Shown here in pieces: positions 55,939 through 64,000 of a DNA stretch of 64,000 bases. The notes beneath the pieces are model-generated. The model was not told the origin of the DNA, searched no databases, and worked only from the letters and a program-made list of their open reading frames with translations. Origin of the DNA: an uncultured Pelagibacteraceae bacterium. Lineage in GTDB: Bacteria > Pseudomonadota > Alphaproteobacteria > Pelagibacterales > Pelagibacteraceae. How positions within the stretch are numbered: position 1 is the stretch's first letter; the number at the start of each line of letters is the position of its first letter. Both the position numbers and the translations under genes were made by a program. The stretch covers positions 1-64,000 of the forward strand of contig CACDSY010000006.1 of assembly GCA_902555585.1 (NCBI GenBank), in the 5' to 3' direction.

Positions 55939-57012
55939 TTATAATCTTACTCCTGCTCCTTTTAAAAACTTTGCTTTTTTGTCAAGTGGTAGTCTTGGAC
56001 TTGCAGGAAGATCTAAATTATCAAATTTTTTGATTTTATACTTTTCAAGACCAACAAGTGCAATCATGGCTGCATTATCTCCACATAATTTTGGTTCAGG
56101 GAAAATTGGCCTAAAATCATTCTTCTTGCATACTTTTATTAATTTTTTTCTAATACCTTTGTTGGCAGCAACACCTCCAGCGATAACAAAAGTTTTACTT
56201 TTTTTTTTGCTAGTCTTTTTGAACTCATCAAATGCTATTTGCGTTTTTACTTCTAAAATTTCCTCAATTGTTTTTTGAAAAGATGCTGCAAGATCATATT
56301 TTTCTTGTTTGAATTTTATGGTGCTGGATATCCTTAAAATCGCAGTTTTAAGACCTGCAAATGATAAATTACATCCCCCTTTATTTATAATTGGTTTAGG
56401 AAGTTTAAAATTATTTGCACTCCCCAGCTTTGCAAAACTTTCTAACTTTGGTCCTCCTGGAAATTCAATACCTAAAAGCTTTGCAGTTTTGTCAAATGCT
56501 TCTCCTAAAGCATCATCAATTGTTGTTCCTAATCTTTTATATTTTCCAAGTCCATTAACACTAAGATATTGCGTATGTCCTCCTGAAATTAATAATAATA
56601 AATATGGGAAATCTAAGCTTGTGTTGAGTTTTGGACTTAACGCATGCCCTTCAAGATGGTTTACGCCAATAAAAGGTATATTTAGGCTTGCAGATAATGC
56701 TTTGCCAAAATTTAAACCAACAGTAAGGCAAACAATTAAGCCTGGGCCAGATGTTGAAGCAATTGCAGAAACATCTTTTAAATTCACACCGCTTTCATCA
56801 ATTGCTTTTTTTGCAATTAAATCAATTTTTTCAACATGAGATCGTGCTGCAAGCTCAGGAACTACACCTCCAAATTCTTTGTGAATATCAAATTGACTTG
56901 AAACTACGTTAGATAATATTTTTATCTTACCGTTTTTATCTTCTTCTATGATTGATACTGCAGTTTCATCGCAACTTGTCTCAATTCCGAGGATTATTTT
57001 TTTTTCATTCAT
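55939..57012 (-). CDS. tsaD: tRNA N6-adenosine threonylcarbamoyltransferase TsaD
   Basis: 357 residues. ILGIETSCDETAVSI at 7-21, metal-binding histidines in NHLEGHALSPK, and the ISGGHTQYL and CGDNAAMIALVG motifs identify the ASKHA-type transferase. It completes t6A at position 37 of ANN-decoding tRNAs. In other alphaproteobacteria gpsA and a YciI gene sit between tsaD and the EVE gene; only a micro-ORF is found here. It is divergent from hemC with a 54-base gap. Confidence 0.97.
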   Translation of the reverse strand: MNEKKIILGIETSCDETAVSIIEEDKNGKIKILSNVVSSQFDIHKEFGGVVPELAARSHVEKIDLIAKKAIDESGVNLKDVSAIASTSGPGLIVCLTVGLNFGKALSASLNIPFIGVNHLEGHALSPKLNTSLDFPYLLLLISGGHTQYLSVNGLGKYKRLGTTIDDALGEAFDKTAKLLGIEFPGGPKLESFAKLGSANNFKLPKPIINKGGCNLSFAGLKTAILRISSTIKFKQEKYDLAASFQKTIEEILEVKTQIAFDEFKKTSKKKSKTFVIAGGVAANKGIRKKLIKVCKKNDFRPIFPEPKLCGDNAAMIALVGLEKYKIKKFDNLDLPASPRLPLDKKAKFLKGAGVRL

Positions 57013-57066
57013 AAATATTTATAATTAATACAATTAAACTATAAGAATGTAATAAAAATAAGAATT

Positions 57067-57978
57067 ATGAAAAGGAATAAATTTATTATTGGTACTCGAG
57101 GAAGTCAGTTAGCTCAAATTTATACCGAAAAAGTGATAAACGATCTTAAAAAAGTTACATCTACTTACATAGAAACAAAAAAAATAGTCACAAGTGGAGA
57201 TGAAAACCAAAAGGATAGGTTGTCAAACATTGGAGGAAAAGGATTATTTTCAAAAAAAATTGAAATAGAATTAATCAATCATAATATTGATATAGCTGTT
57301 CATGCTTTAAAAGATATGCCATCGATTGAAACAGAGGGGTTAATAACAAATTTTTATTTAAAAAGAAATTCGCCCAATGAAATATTTATTAGTAATGACA
57401 ATATAAATTTCAAAGATCTTAAACCTAATTCAATAATAGGTACTTCTTCTTACAGAAGAGAATACCAACTAAAAAGTATTAGATCAGATCTAAATTATAA
57501 ATTAATAAGAGGTAATGTGGATACTAGGATAAAGAAATTAGAGGAGGGAGATTACGATGCAATTCTACTTTCTAAAGCTGGCATTGAAGCTTTAGGTTTG
57601 ACAAATAAAATTACACATGAATTTAATACCGAAGAATTAATACCATGTGCTGGACAAGGTATAATTGCTATACAATGTAGAGAAAACGATCAAGAAATAA
57701 TAAATATCCTAGAAAAAATTAATGATGATCAGTCTAGAATAATTGCAAATGCTGAAAGAAAAATTTTAAAAATACTCGAGGGTGATTGTGATACAGCAGT
57801 AGGTGTGTATGCAAAGATTGATAAGGATCTTATAAATATAAAAGCAGAACTCTTTTCAATAGATGGCAAACAAAGATATTTTGTTGAAGAAAGTGAAAAT
57901 AAAAAAATGGTTAAAGATTTAAGTATTAAGATTGGAGAAAAATTAAAATCAGAGTCAAAGGGATCTTATAAAAGATAA
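57067..57978 (+). CDS. hemC: Porphobilinogen deaminase
   Basis: 303 residues. IIGTRGSQLAQIYT at the N-terminus, VHALKDMP (78-85), and the dipyrromethane-cofactor Cys241 in LEGDCDTAVGVYA. It makes hydroxymethylbilane. The cysteine context GDC is a little unusual (GGC in most). It lies one base before hemD. Confidence 0.96.
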   Translation: MKRNKFIIGTRGSQLAQIYTEKVINDLKKVTSTYIETKKIVTSGDENQKDRLSNIGGKGLFSKKIEIELINHNIDIAVHALKDMPSIETEGLITNFYLKRNSPNEIFISNDNINFKDLKPNSIIGTSSYRREYQLKSIRSDLNYKLIRGNVDTRIKKLEEGDYDAILLSKAGIEALGLTNKITHEFNTEELIPCAGQGIIAIQCRENDQEIINILEKINDDQSRIIANAERKILKILEGDCDTAVGVYAKIDKDLINIKAELFSIDGKQRYFVEESENKKMVKDLSIKIGEKLKSESKGSYKR

Positions 57979-57979
57979 A

Positions 57980-58678
57980 ATGCATATTTTATTAACAAGA
58001 CCATTAGAGGATTGTAAAGAATTAATATTAAAATTTAGTTCTTTAGGACATAAAGTTTCTCATTTACCTGTGATAAAAGTTGAACCAATTAAATACGATG
58101 AACCTGACTATAGCCAATTTAAAGGAATAATATTTACAAGTTCAAATGCGATTAAAAATTTAGACTTAAATAGAGTTGATAAAAAAATTGAATGTTATTG
58201 TGTTGGCTCTGCAACAGAAAAAGTTGCAAAGCTAAACGGTTTTCAAAATATTATCTCTGCAGAAGGAAACGTAAATAATTTAAAAGAATTAATATTACAA
58301 AACTTCGACTCAAAGAATGGATCACTTCTTTATATAAGTGGTGAGATAGTTTCTAGTAGGTTAGATAAAGATCTCATTTCTGAAGGTTATTCTTTAAAAA
58401 GATTGATTAACTATACGGTTTCATCAACTCAAGAAATAAAAGAGGAATTTAGAGCACAATTAAAAGCCTCGATCCCTGATATAATTTATGTTTACTCAGA
58501 AAATAGCGCTAAGAGTTTATTAAATTTACTTAAAAAATATGATCTTTTAGATGGTTGGATGGATACCAATTTGATGTGTATGGGTGAAAAAGCATCAGCA
58601 ATTTTAAATGAGATCAAGTGGAAAAAAATTTTTCTATTTAACTCTGGTGAAGAAGAGTTTTTGCTATATAAAATTTAG
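57980..58678 (+). CDS. hemD: Uroporphyrinogen-III synthase
   Basis: 232 residues. ILLTRPLEDCKELILKF, IIFTSSNAIKNL and CVGSATEKVAKLNGF fit HemD, which is poorly conserved overall. It closes the tetrapyrrole ring after HemC. Tight linkage to hemC supports the call. Two bases separate it from the MscS gene. Confidence 0.9.
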   Translation: MHILLTRPLEDCKELILKFSSLGHKVSHLPVIKVEPIKYDEPDYSQFKGIIFTSSNAIKNLDLNRVDKKIECYCVGSATEKVAKLNGFQNIISAEGNVNNLKELILQNFDSKNGSLLYISGEIVSSRLDKDLISEGYSLKRLINYTVSSTQEIKEEFRAQLKASIPDIIYVYSENSAKSLLNLLKKYDLLDGWMDTNLMCMGEKASAILNEIKWKKIFLFNSGEEEFLLYKI

Positions 58679-58680
58679 CC

Positions 58681-59766
58681 ATGAGTGTTTTTGAGAACTT
58701 TTCAGGACTTTTTTTGTCTGTATGGCAAAAAGGAATTTTAGGCGTTAACTTTGTAGAGATCTTAATTGGTATTGGAATATTCTTTATATTCTTAGTTTTT
58801 AGAGGGTTAATAAGTAAATTAGTTATCAAAAAATTAGAATTAATATCAAAAAGAACAACCAACAAACTTGATGATACTTTTGTTAAGGCAATGGAGGGGC
58901 CAGCAAGATTTCTTCCAATTGTTCTTGGAGTATTTTTTGCAAGTTACTATATGTCTTTTGCAGAAGATACGAGGTTATTTTTAGACAACGTAAATAGAAC
59001 GTTGATTACAATTTTACTTTTTTGGATTATTCATCAAATTATTGAACCAATTTCATACATACTAAGTGGATTTGATAAGATTTTAACTAGAGAACTAATT
59101 GGCTGGATTATCAAATCATTAAAAATTTTAATTTTAATTTTAGGAGCTGCAGCTGTTCTAGAATTATGGGGAATTAAAATTGGTCCAATTATTGCAGGAC
59201 TTGGTTTATTCGGTGTTGCAGTTGCTTTAGGAGCACAAGATTTATTCAAAAATTTAATATCAGGAATTTTAGTACTTGTTGAAAAAAGATTTAAAATGGG
59301 TGATTGGATTGAAGTTGAAGGAATAATTGAAGGTGTAGTCGAAAAAATAGGTTTTAGATCAACTGTTATAAGAAAATTTGATAAGTCTTTGGCAATTATT
59401 CCAAACTTCCAGTTTGCAGAAAATGCTGTAATTAATAAAAGTCAAATTACAAATTGGAGAATTAGTTGGACGATAACACTTCAGTACGACTCTACCGTTG
59501 AACAATTAAAAACTATACGAAATGAGATAGAAGATTTTATAAATAGTTCAGAAGATTATAATACCAAAGTTGGTGTTTCTGTTAGGGTTGATAAATTTGC
59601 TGATAGCTCAATAGATATGTATGTACGATGTTATACAAAAACAAATAGTTGGACTGAAATGTTGTTAGTAAAAGAAAGACTTGCAATTAAAATTAAAGAG
59701 ATTGTTGAGGGTAATAAAGCCTCTTTTGCTTTTCCAAGCACTTCTGTATATGTAGAGAAGAAATGA
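58681..59766 (+). CDS. MscS-family mechanosensitive channel
   Basis: 361 residues. About four membrane helices end in the pore helix GPIIAGLGLFGVAVALGAQDLFKNLISGI (quoted partly as GLGLFGVAVALGAQDL), followed by the beta domain with RFKMGDWIEVEGIIEGVVEKIGFRST (as FKMGDWIEVEGIIEG). It would release solutes on hypo-osmotic shock. The stop overlaps the YggT start by 4 bases. Confidence 0.95.
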   Translation: MSVFENFSGLFLSVWQKGILGVNFVEILIGIGIFFIFLVFRGLISKLVIKKLELISKRTTNKLDDTFVKAMEGPARFLPIVLGVFFASYYMSFAEDTRLFLDNVNRTLITILLFWIIHQIIEPISYILSGFDKILTRELIGWIIKSLKILILILGAAAVLELWGIKIGPIIAGLGLFGVAVALGAQDLFKNLISGILVLVEKRFKMGDWIEVEGIIEGVVEKIGFRSTVIRKFDKSLAIIPNFQFAENAVINKSQITNWRISWTITLQYDSTVEQLKTIRNEIEDFINSSEDYNTKVGVSVRVDKFADSSIDMYVRCYTKTNSWTEMLLVKERLAIKIKEIVEGNKASFAFPSTSVYVEKK

Positions 59767-60053
59767 TAGCTATTTTTTACTTAGCTTTACAATTATTAAA
59801 ATTATATTCTTATGTAGTAATCGCTAACGTTGTCATTAGCTGGTTAATAGCTTTTAATGTATTAAATACTTCAAATAGATTTGTTTATTCAATATTAGAG
59901 TTTACTTATAAGCTTACTGATCCAATACTTAATAAAATAAGGGGTTTTTTGCCAAGTCTTGGTGCTTTTGATATATCACCTATCATTCTTCTTTTGTTGA
60001 TCTGGTTTGTAGAAATGTGTATGAAACTCTACATAGCACCACTTATTTTTTAA
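59763..60053 (+). CDS. YggT family membrane protein
   Basis: 96 residues with two membrane helices and the central LTDPILNKIRGFLPSLGAFDISP motif (given as DPILNKIRGFLPSLG), the normal YggT pattern. YggT proteins lie in the cytoplasmic membrane and have been linked to osmotic or envelope functions. It lies between the mscS and folD genes, which may indicate a shared osmotic role with MscS. Confidence 0.88.
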   Translation: MIAIFYLALQLLKLYSYVVIANVVISWLIAFNVLNTSNRFVYSILEFTYKLTDPILNKIRGFLPSLGAFDISPIILLLLIWFVEMCMKLYIAPLIF

Positions 60054-60058
60054 TAATC

Positions 60059-60907
60059 ATGATTTTAATAGACGGTAAAAAACAATCAGCTGAATTAAGA
60101 GAAGAATTGAAAACAGAAGTAAACAGTCTTAGAGAAAAATATAAAAAAGTTCCAGGACTAACGGTTATTCTGATTGGGGATCTTGCTCCAAGTCAGATTT
60201 ATGTAAGAAATAAAGAAAAATCAGCAACGCAAGTTGGTTTAAAATCTGAAGTTATTAAATACCCTGATACTGTAGATGAAAAAACAGTCTTAGATAAAAT
60301 TGAAGAACTTAATAAAGATGAAACTGTTTCAGGAATTTTGGTTCAATTACCACTCCCAAAACATATTAACAAGCAACACGTTATAGAAACTATTTCACCA
60401 GATAAAGATGTTGATGGTTTACACCCCATGAATGTTGGTAATCTTTCATCTGGATACCAAGGTTCAATTCCTTGTACACCTCTTGGATGTTATTATTTAA
60501 TAAAAAAAATTGAACCTAACCTAACAGGAAAAAAAGCTGTAATGATTGGGCGGTCAAATTTAAATGGTAAGGCAATGGCACAACTTTTACTTCAAGAAGA
60601 TTGTACAGTAACAATTACTCACTCAAAAACAAAAGACCTTCAGCATGAATGCTTAGAAGCAGATGTTATTGTTGCTGCAGTTGGAATTCCTGAACTTATA
60701 AAAGGTGATTGGGTGAAAAAAGATGCAATAGTTATTGATGTTGGCATAAATAAAACAGAAAATGGTTTGGTAGGTGATGTTGATTTTGAAGAAGTTTCAA
60801 AAGTTGCAAAAGCTTTAACTCCAGTTCCAGGTGGAGTTGGACCAATGACAATTGCTTGTTTGTTAAAAAATACAATTGAGTGTTTCAAAAGAACCTTAAA
60901 CAACTAA
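60059..60907 (+). CDS. folD: Methylene-THF dehydrogenase / methenyl-THF cyclohydrolase
   Basis: 282 residues from the ATG at 60059; an earlier ATG at 60017 lies within the YggT gene and adds a non-conserved peptide. The YVRNKEKSATQVGL segment carries the catalytic Tyr/Lys pair. VQLPLPKHIN, DKDVDGLHPMNVG and TPVPGGVGPMT follow. It interconverts methylene-, methenyl- and formyl-THF and feeds purine synthesis and one-carbon oxidation. Confidence 0.96.
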   Translation: MILIDGKKQSAELREELKTEVNSLREKYKKVPGLTVILIGDLAPSQIYVRNKEKSATQVGLKSEVIKYPDTVDEKTVLDKIEELNKDETVSGILVQLPLPKHINKQHVIETISPDKDVDGLHPMNVGNLSSGYQGSIPCTPLGCYYLIKKIEPNLTGKKAVMIGRSNLNGKAMAQLLLQEDCTVTITHSKTKDLQHECLEADVIVAAVGIPELIKGDWVKKDAIVIDVGINKTENGLVGDVDFEEVSKVAKALTPVPGGVGPMTIACLLKNTIECFKRTLNN

Positions 60908-60913
60908 AAATTA

Positions 60914-61975
60914 TTGTCAAAGTTAACAATTTTAATTGTTATATTTTTTATCTATAATTCTTTTACATTAGCAATGGAAAAAATACCTTATCATCATTTA
61001 CCTGACGGTAGTTTTAGGAATCCTGAAGGATCTCCAGAAAGAAACTCAAATTTTAAGTGGTCATTTAAAATATTTAACAAGGAAAAGAAAAAACTTGATA
61101 TGACTATTTCCAAAGATCACATTATTGAAAAACAAAAAGTGCTTTCAGATTTAGAAAATCTAAAAAATGACGATTATGTTGGCTGGATAGGACATGCAAC
61201 CTTTTTAATTAAGCTTGGAAATACAACAATAATAACTGATCCAGTATTTTCAAAAAACGCAGGACCTTTAATTTTTGGTCCAAAAAGGTTTACTAAAGCA
61301 GCCATAAACTTAAATGAACTTCCAAAAACTGATTTATTTCTTCTGACACATAATCATTATGATCACCAAGATATGAGAACAATCAGAAAATTTCCTTATA
61401 AAGATGCAAAGGTTCTACTTCCTCTAAGACTTGGAAAATATTTTACAAGAAATAAATATAAAGATGTGAACGAAATGGATTGGTATGACGAAATTAAGAT
61501 TAATGAGGATTTAAAAGTGACATTAGTCCCTGCAGTGCATTGGTCAAAAAGAAGTTTGACAGATACTAACAAAACATTATGGGGAAATTTTTTAATCAAA
61601 TATAAAAATAAAAAAATACTTTTTGCATGTGATACTGGTGTTGGAAATATTTATAAAGAATTAGGTGAAAAATATGGGCCTATTGATTTAACTTTTATCA
61701 ATATTGGTGCTTATAACTTTTATCCATTATCTCCAAATAAAGATAAATCTTCTTATCATACTAATCCTGAAGAGGCCCTAAGTATTGCCAGAGATTTAAA
61801 AAGTAAAAAAGTGTTAGGAATGCATTGGGGTACTTTTGTTTTATCTTTGGAGCCAATAATGGAACCACCAGTTAGATTTAAAGAAAATGCAGAAAAATAT
61901 GGTTTTAAAAAAGAAGATGCAATTATTTTTAAAATTGGAGAATTCCAATCATTAAAAAATATATTTAATTTTTAA
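60914..61975 (+). CDS. Metallo-beta-lactamase-fold hydrolase, NAPE-PLD/RomA-like
   Basis: 353 residues from a TTG. With that start the protein has a signal-like N-terminus (MSKLTILIVIFFIYNSFTLA); the first ATG (60974) would remove it. The MBL metal site is THNHYDHQD with VPAVHWSKRS, CDTGVG and HWGTF following, as in NAPE-PLD, RomA and UlaG-like hydrolases. IGHATFLIKLGNTTIITDPVF precedes it. A phospholipid or lactone could be the substrate. It converges with the photolyase-related gene, overlapping by 11 bases. Confidence 0.87.
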   Translation: MSKLTILIVIFFIYNSFTLAMEKIPYHHLPDGSFRNPEGSPERNSNFKWSFKIFNKEKKKLDMTISKDHIIEKQKVLSDLENLKNDDYVGWIGHATFLIKLGNTTIITDPVFSKNAGPLIFGPKRFTKAAINLNELPKTDLFLLTHNHYDHQDMRTIRKFPYKDAKVLLPLRLGKYFTRNKYKDVNEMDWYDEIKINEDLKVTLVPAVHWSKRSLTDTNKTLWGNFLIKYKNKKILFACDTGVGNIYKELGEKYGPIDLTFINIGAYNFYPLSPNKDKSSYHTNPEEALSIARDLKSKKVLGMHWGTFVLSLEPIMEPPVRFKENAEKYGFKKEDAIIFKIGEFQSLKNIFNF

Positions 61976-63110
61976 GATCCTCAACTATTTTAGGTATGTA
62001 TTTTTTAAAGTTAAAAAAACCTTTATTACAGAATTTCCATGAGTTTTGATCAAGTCTTCTGTAGAGAAACTCAATATTTTTTAGTGAGTTTTGATTTATG
62101 TAATCTAAATTTTCTCCAACTGTTGGATAAAGACAATAAGCACTTTCTAAATTTTTTATTTCGCTAATATCAATAATCTCACAGTTAATTGATTTTTCCT
62201 GCAACCTTTTCTTTTGGTCCTCAATTAAACTGACCTTAAAATTCAGTACATTTTCACTGAGTTTAATTTTTCTATTTTCATTTTTATTAGCAATAAGTAG
62301 AATTTTTTTGAATTTTTGAATTGCAAATTCAGTGATTTCAAATGCTAAGTTATTTTCAAAAACTAGTAAGTTTTTCTCCTCAATATTTATTGGATTTTCA
62401 AAAGTTTTATGAAGAATAATGTAATTTTTATCGTTTACCTTTGGAGGTGCATTTTCGTTAAGTTTTATATTTTCAAATCTATTATCTGTAAATTTTTTAA
62501 TATTCCATTCACTTGCAAGATAATGTTTCCCTTGAGTTTGAATACCTGCAACCCAACGCCAACCTAAGGTATTAGATGCATTATCACCATCATATAAGTG
62601 TTGCATAAAAAATTCAGCACCAAGTTGCCAAGGTAATTCAAGTGTAAATATCCAAATACTTGCAAACCACATTCTTGTATGATTATGCAAATAATTAAAG
62701 GTTTTTAATTCATTTACCCATTCATTAAAGCACTCAATTGATGTGTTGCCTTCAATCGCATTTAAGTAACTCTTATTATCCTTAAATTCTTCTTTAATTC
62801 TTTTCAAATCTATTAAATAGTCATCCCATACTCCAGATCGAAGTTCCATCCACCCTTTCCAATAAGTTCTCCATAGAACTTCTTGAATAAACTTTTCATT
62901 TTTAGAGAGGGAAAATTTATCTAGTGACTTATTAATTACTTCTTTTTCGTTAATCACCCCATGAGTTATGTATGGTGATAAGCAAGATGTATTAGATCTT
63001 TTATCGGGACCAAAATCAAAATTTCTTAGCCTTGAATATTCCTCTAAATTCTCTTCAATAAAGGTATTGAGATTTTCAATAGCTGTTTGTCTTGTTGGTT
63101 TTAAATTCAT
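61965..63110 (-). CDS. Photolyase/cryptochrome-related FAD-binding protein with rearranged domains
   Basis: 381 residues. Residues 28-210 are the FAD-binding helical domain of photolyases: SPYITHGVI, EKFIQEVLWRTYWKGW, LHNHTRMWFASIWIFTL (141-157), DGDNASNTLGWRWVAG (174-189). No N-terminal antenna-type Rossmann domain precedes it. Instead residues ~245-380 look like an alpha/beta domain with LLVFENNLAFEI in the place of a photolyase first strand. Longer homologues with this order occur in other alphaproteobacteria. DNA repair by light is possible but unproven. Confidence 0.82.
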   Translation of the reverse strand: MNLKPTRQTAIENLNTFIEENLEEYSRLRNFDFGPDKRSNTSCLSPYITHGVINEKEVINKSLDKFSLSKNEKFIQEVLWRTYWKGWMELRSGVWDDYLIDLKRIKEEFKDNKSYLNAIEGNTSIECFNEWVNELKTFNYLHNHTRMWFASIWIFTLELPWQLGAEFFMQHLYDGDNASNTLGWRWVAGIQTQGKHYLASEWNIKKFTDNRFENIKLNENAPPKVNDKNYIILHKTFENPINIEEKNLLVFENNLAFEITEFAIQKFKKILLIANKNENRKIKLSENVLNFKVSLIEDQKKRLQEKSINCEIIDISEIKNLESAYCLYPTVGENLDYINQNSLKNIEFLYRRLDQNSWKFCNKGFFNFKKYIPKIVEDLKN

Positions 63111-63210
63111 AATTTTAAATTTTACTTTTAATAATTTAAATTTAAAAAATGTAAATAGCTCAAAAAAACATAACTGGAGTCCTTTATTATTGGAAAATAA
63201 TTTCTTTATT

Positions 63211-64000
63211 TTATCTTAATTTTTTCTTATGGAAGTTGATAAATCTTTCAACGTTTGATTTATTGAAAGTTTTATTTTCCTCGAAAGAGACTTTTTTCAT
63301 CGAGTAAGCATTACTGGAAGTTTGTCTGGATTGAATTGTAATATTTCCTTTATAAAGTTTGAGTTTTACTGATCCATTTACTTTATTTTTCTTCAAATCA
63401 ACAATCTTTTGTAGTTTAAATCTTTCCTTTGAATACCAATAACCATTATAAACAAGCTCTGCATATCTTGGCATAACCCCATCTTTTTTATGCATTGTAT
63501 CTTTATCTAGAGTTACAGATTCAATTGCTCTATGTGCAACAAGTAATAATGTTCCTCCTGGAGTTTCGTAAACTCCTCTTGATTTTATTCCAATAAATCT
63601 ATTCTCAACTAAATCCACTCTTCCTATTCCATTTTTTCCAGCTAATTGATTGAGTTTATCTAAAACTTTTTCTGGAGATAATTTTTTTCCATTCAGACCA
63701 ACTGGATCGCCGTTCTTATAATTAATTGTTATAAAACTTGCTTTATTTGGTGCTTTTTCAGGGGAAGTTGTTCTTTGAAATATAAATTCAGGTGCGGAAT
63801 TTTTTGGATTTTCTAAAACTTTACCCTCTGTTGAGGTATGGAATAAATTATCATCTACTGAGAAAGGAGGTGCCCCTTTTTTATCCTTAGGGATTGGTAT
63901 TCCATTTTTTTTTGCATAATTAATGAGATCTGTTCTTGATTTTAATTTCCATATTCTCCATGGAGCAATTATTTTAATTTTAGGACCAAAGTAATGATAC
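63211..64000 (-). CDS. argG: Argininosuccinate synthase (C-terminal part, continues beyond window)
   Basis: The frame is open from the window edge to the TAA at 63211, about 262 residues. IKIIAPWRIWKLKSRTDLI, YAKKNGIPIPKDKKGAPPFSVDDNLFHTS (given in parts) and GRVDLVENRFIGIKSRGVYETPGG, again in parts, match ArgG. It joins citrulline and aspartate in arginine synthesis. The 100-base gap to the photolyase-related gene shows nothing I can name. Confidence 0.95.
   Translation of the reverse strand, partial: YHYFGPKIKIIAPWRIWKLKSRTDLINYAKKNGIPIPKDKKGAPPFSVDDNLFHTSTEGKVLENPKNSAPEFIFQRTTSPEKAPNKASFITINYKNGDPVGLNGKKLSPEKVLDKLNQLAGKNGIGRVDLVENRFIGIKSRGVYETPGGTLLLVAHRAIESVTLDKDTMHKKDGVMPRYAELVYNGYWYSKERFKLQKIVDLKKNKVNGSVKLKLYKGNITIQSRQTSSNAYSMKKVSFEENKTFNKSNVERFINFHKKKLR

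Noticed and set aside
1..64000. CRISPR arrays, insertion sequences, prophage genes, rRNA operons
   Set aside because: No repeated spacers, transposase, integrase, phage structural or rRNA sequences were seen anywhere in the window.

Overview
The window is a dense, very AT-rich, single-copy bacterial chromosome segment with short or negative intergenic distances, lysine/asparagine/isoleucine-rich proteins, few Shine-Dalgarno sites and no mobile elements. Gene content and order point to an alphaproteobacterium of the SAR11 (Pelagibacterales) type. The evidence is the parB-parA-rsmG-mnmG-mnmE-rho-hemJ-hemH-hemE / ppsR-maf-aroE-coaE-dnaQ-secB arrangement, the Tim44-like protein, the DUF3576 lipoprotein and the extreme streamlining. 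The subclade cannot be fixed from sequence reading alone.

Layout. 1-5.1 kb: tail of a probable FkbM-type methyltransferase, nth, a PfkB-family kinase, a winged-helix regulator with a tiny ArfA-like ribosome-rescue ORF coupled to it, an L,D-transpeptidase, yggS/thiE and a major porin. 5.3-9.9 kb: DUF3576 lipoprotein, leuS, lptE, holA. 9.9-22.2 kb: the origin-flanking cluster on the minus strand, with two parS sites inside rsmG and mnmG, interrupted between mnmE and rho by two tandem sulfotransferase genes and a TPR protein. 22.15-22.44 kb: the hemE-ppsR intergenic region, my candidate for the replication origin. 22.4-27.8 kb: ppsR-maf-aroE-coaE-dnaQ, secB-fxsA, Tim44-like and Smr genes. 27.8-29.7 kb: hslVU. 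29.8-36.6 kb: a plus-strand run of hisBHAFE followed directly by malyl-CoA lyase, malate-CoA ligase (mtkAB-like), HIT and GNAT genes. 36.6-41.0 kb: lolA, ftsK, a UbiH-like gene and a Lon N-domain protein.

41.05-46.0 kb is the most accessory-looking stretch: TPR protein, 2OG-Fe(II) oxygenase, TPR-sulfotransferase fusion, FkbM methyltransferase, tRNA-Gly(GCC), then another sulfotransferase starting a few bases after the tRNA. 46.3-50.5 kb: purH, heparinase II/III, rpe, YggT-like. 50.6-55.4 kb: an acetate-type module of sodium:solute symporter, DUF4212 small subunit and acetyl-CoA synthetase. 55.4-60.9 kb: EVE protein, a Lys-rich micro-ORF, tsaD, hemC, hemD, MscS, YggT, folD. The window ends with a metallo-beta-lactamase-fold protein, a photolyase-related protein with unusual domain order, and the C-terminal part of argG.

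Transcription left of 22.2 kb runs mostly leftward and right of it mostly rightward, as expected for replication forks leaving the hemE-ppsR gap. Five genes with sulfotransferase or TPR domains sit at two accessory spots. Together with the oxygenase and methyltransferase they suggest a covalent surface-glycan, lipid or peptide modification function whose substrate cannot be read from the sequence. No gene-free stretch exceeds 300 bases.
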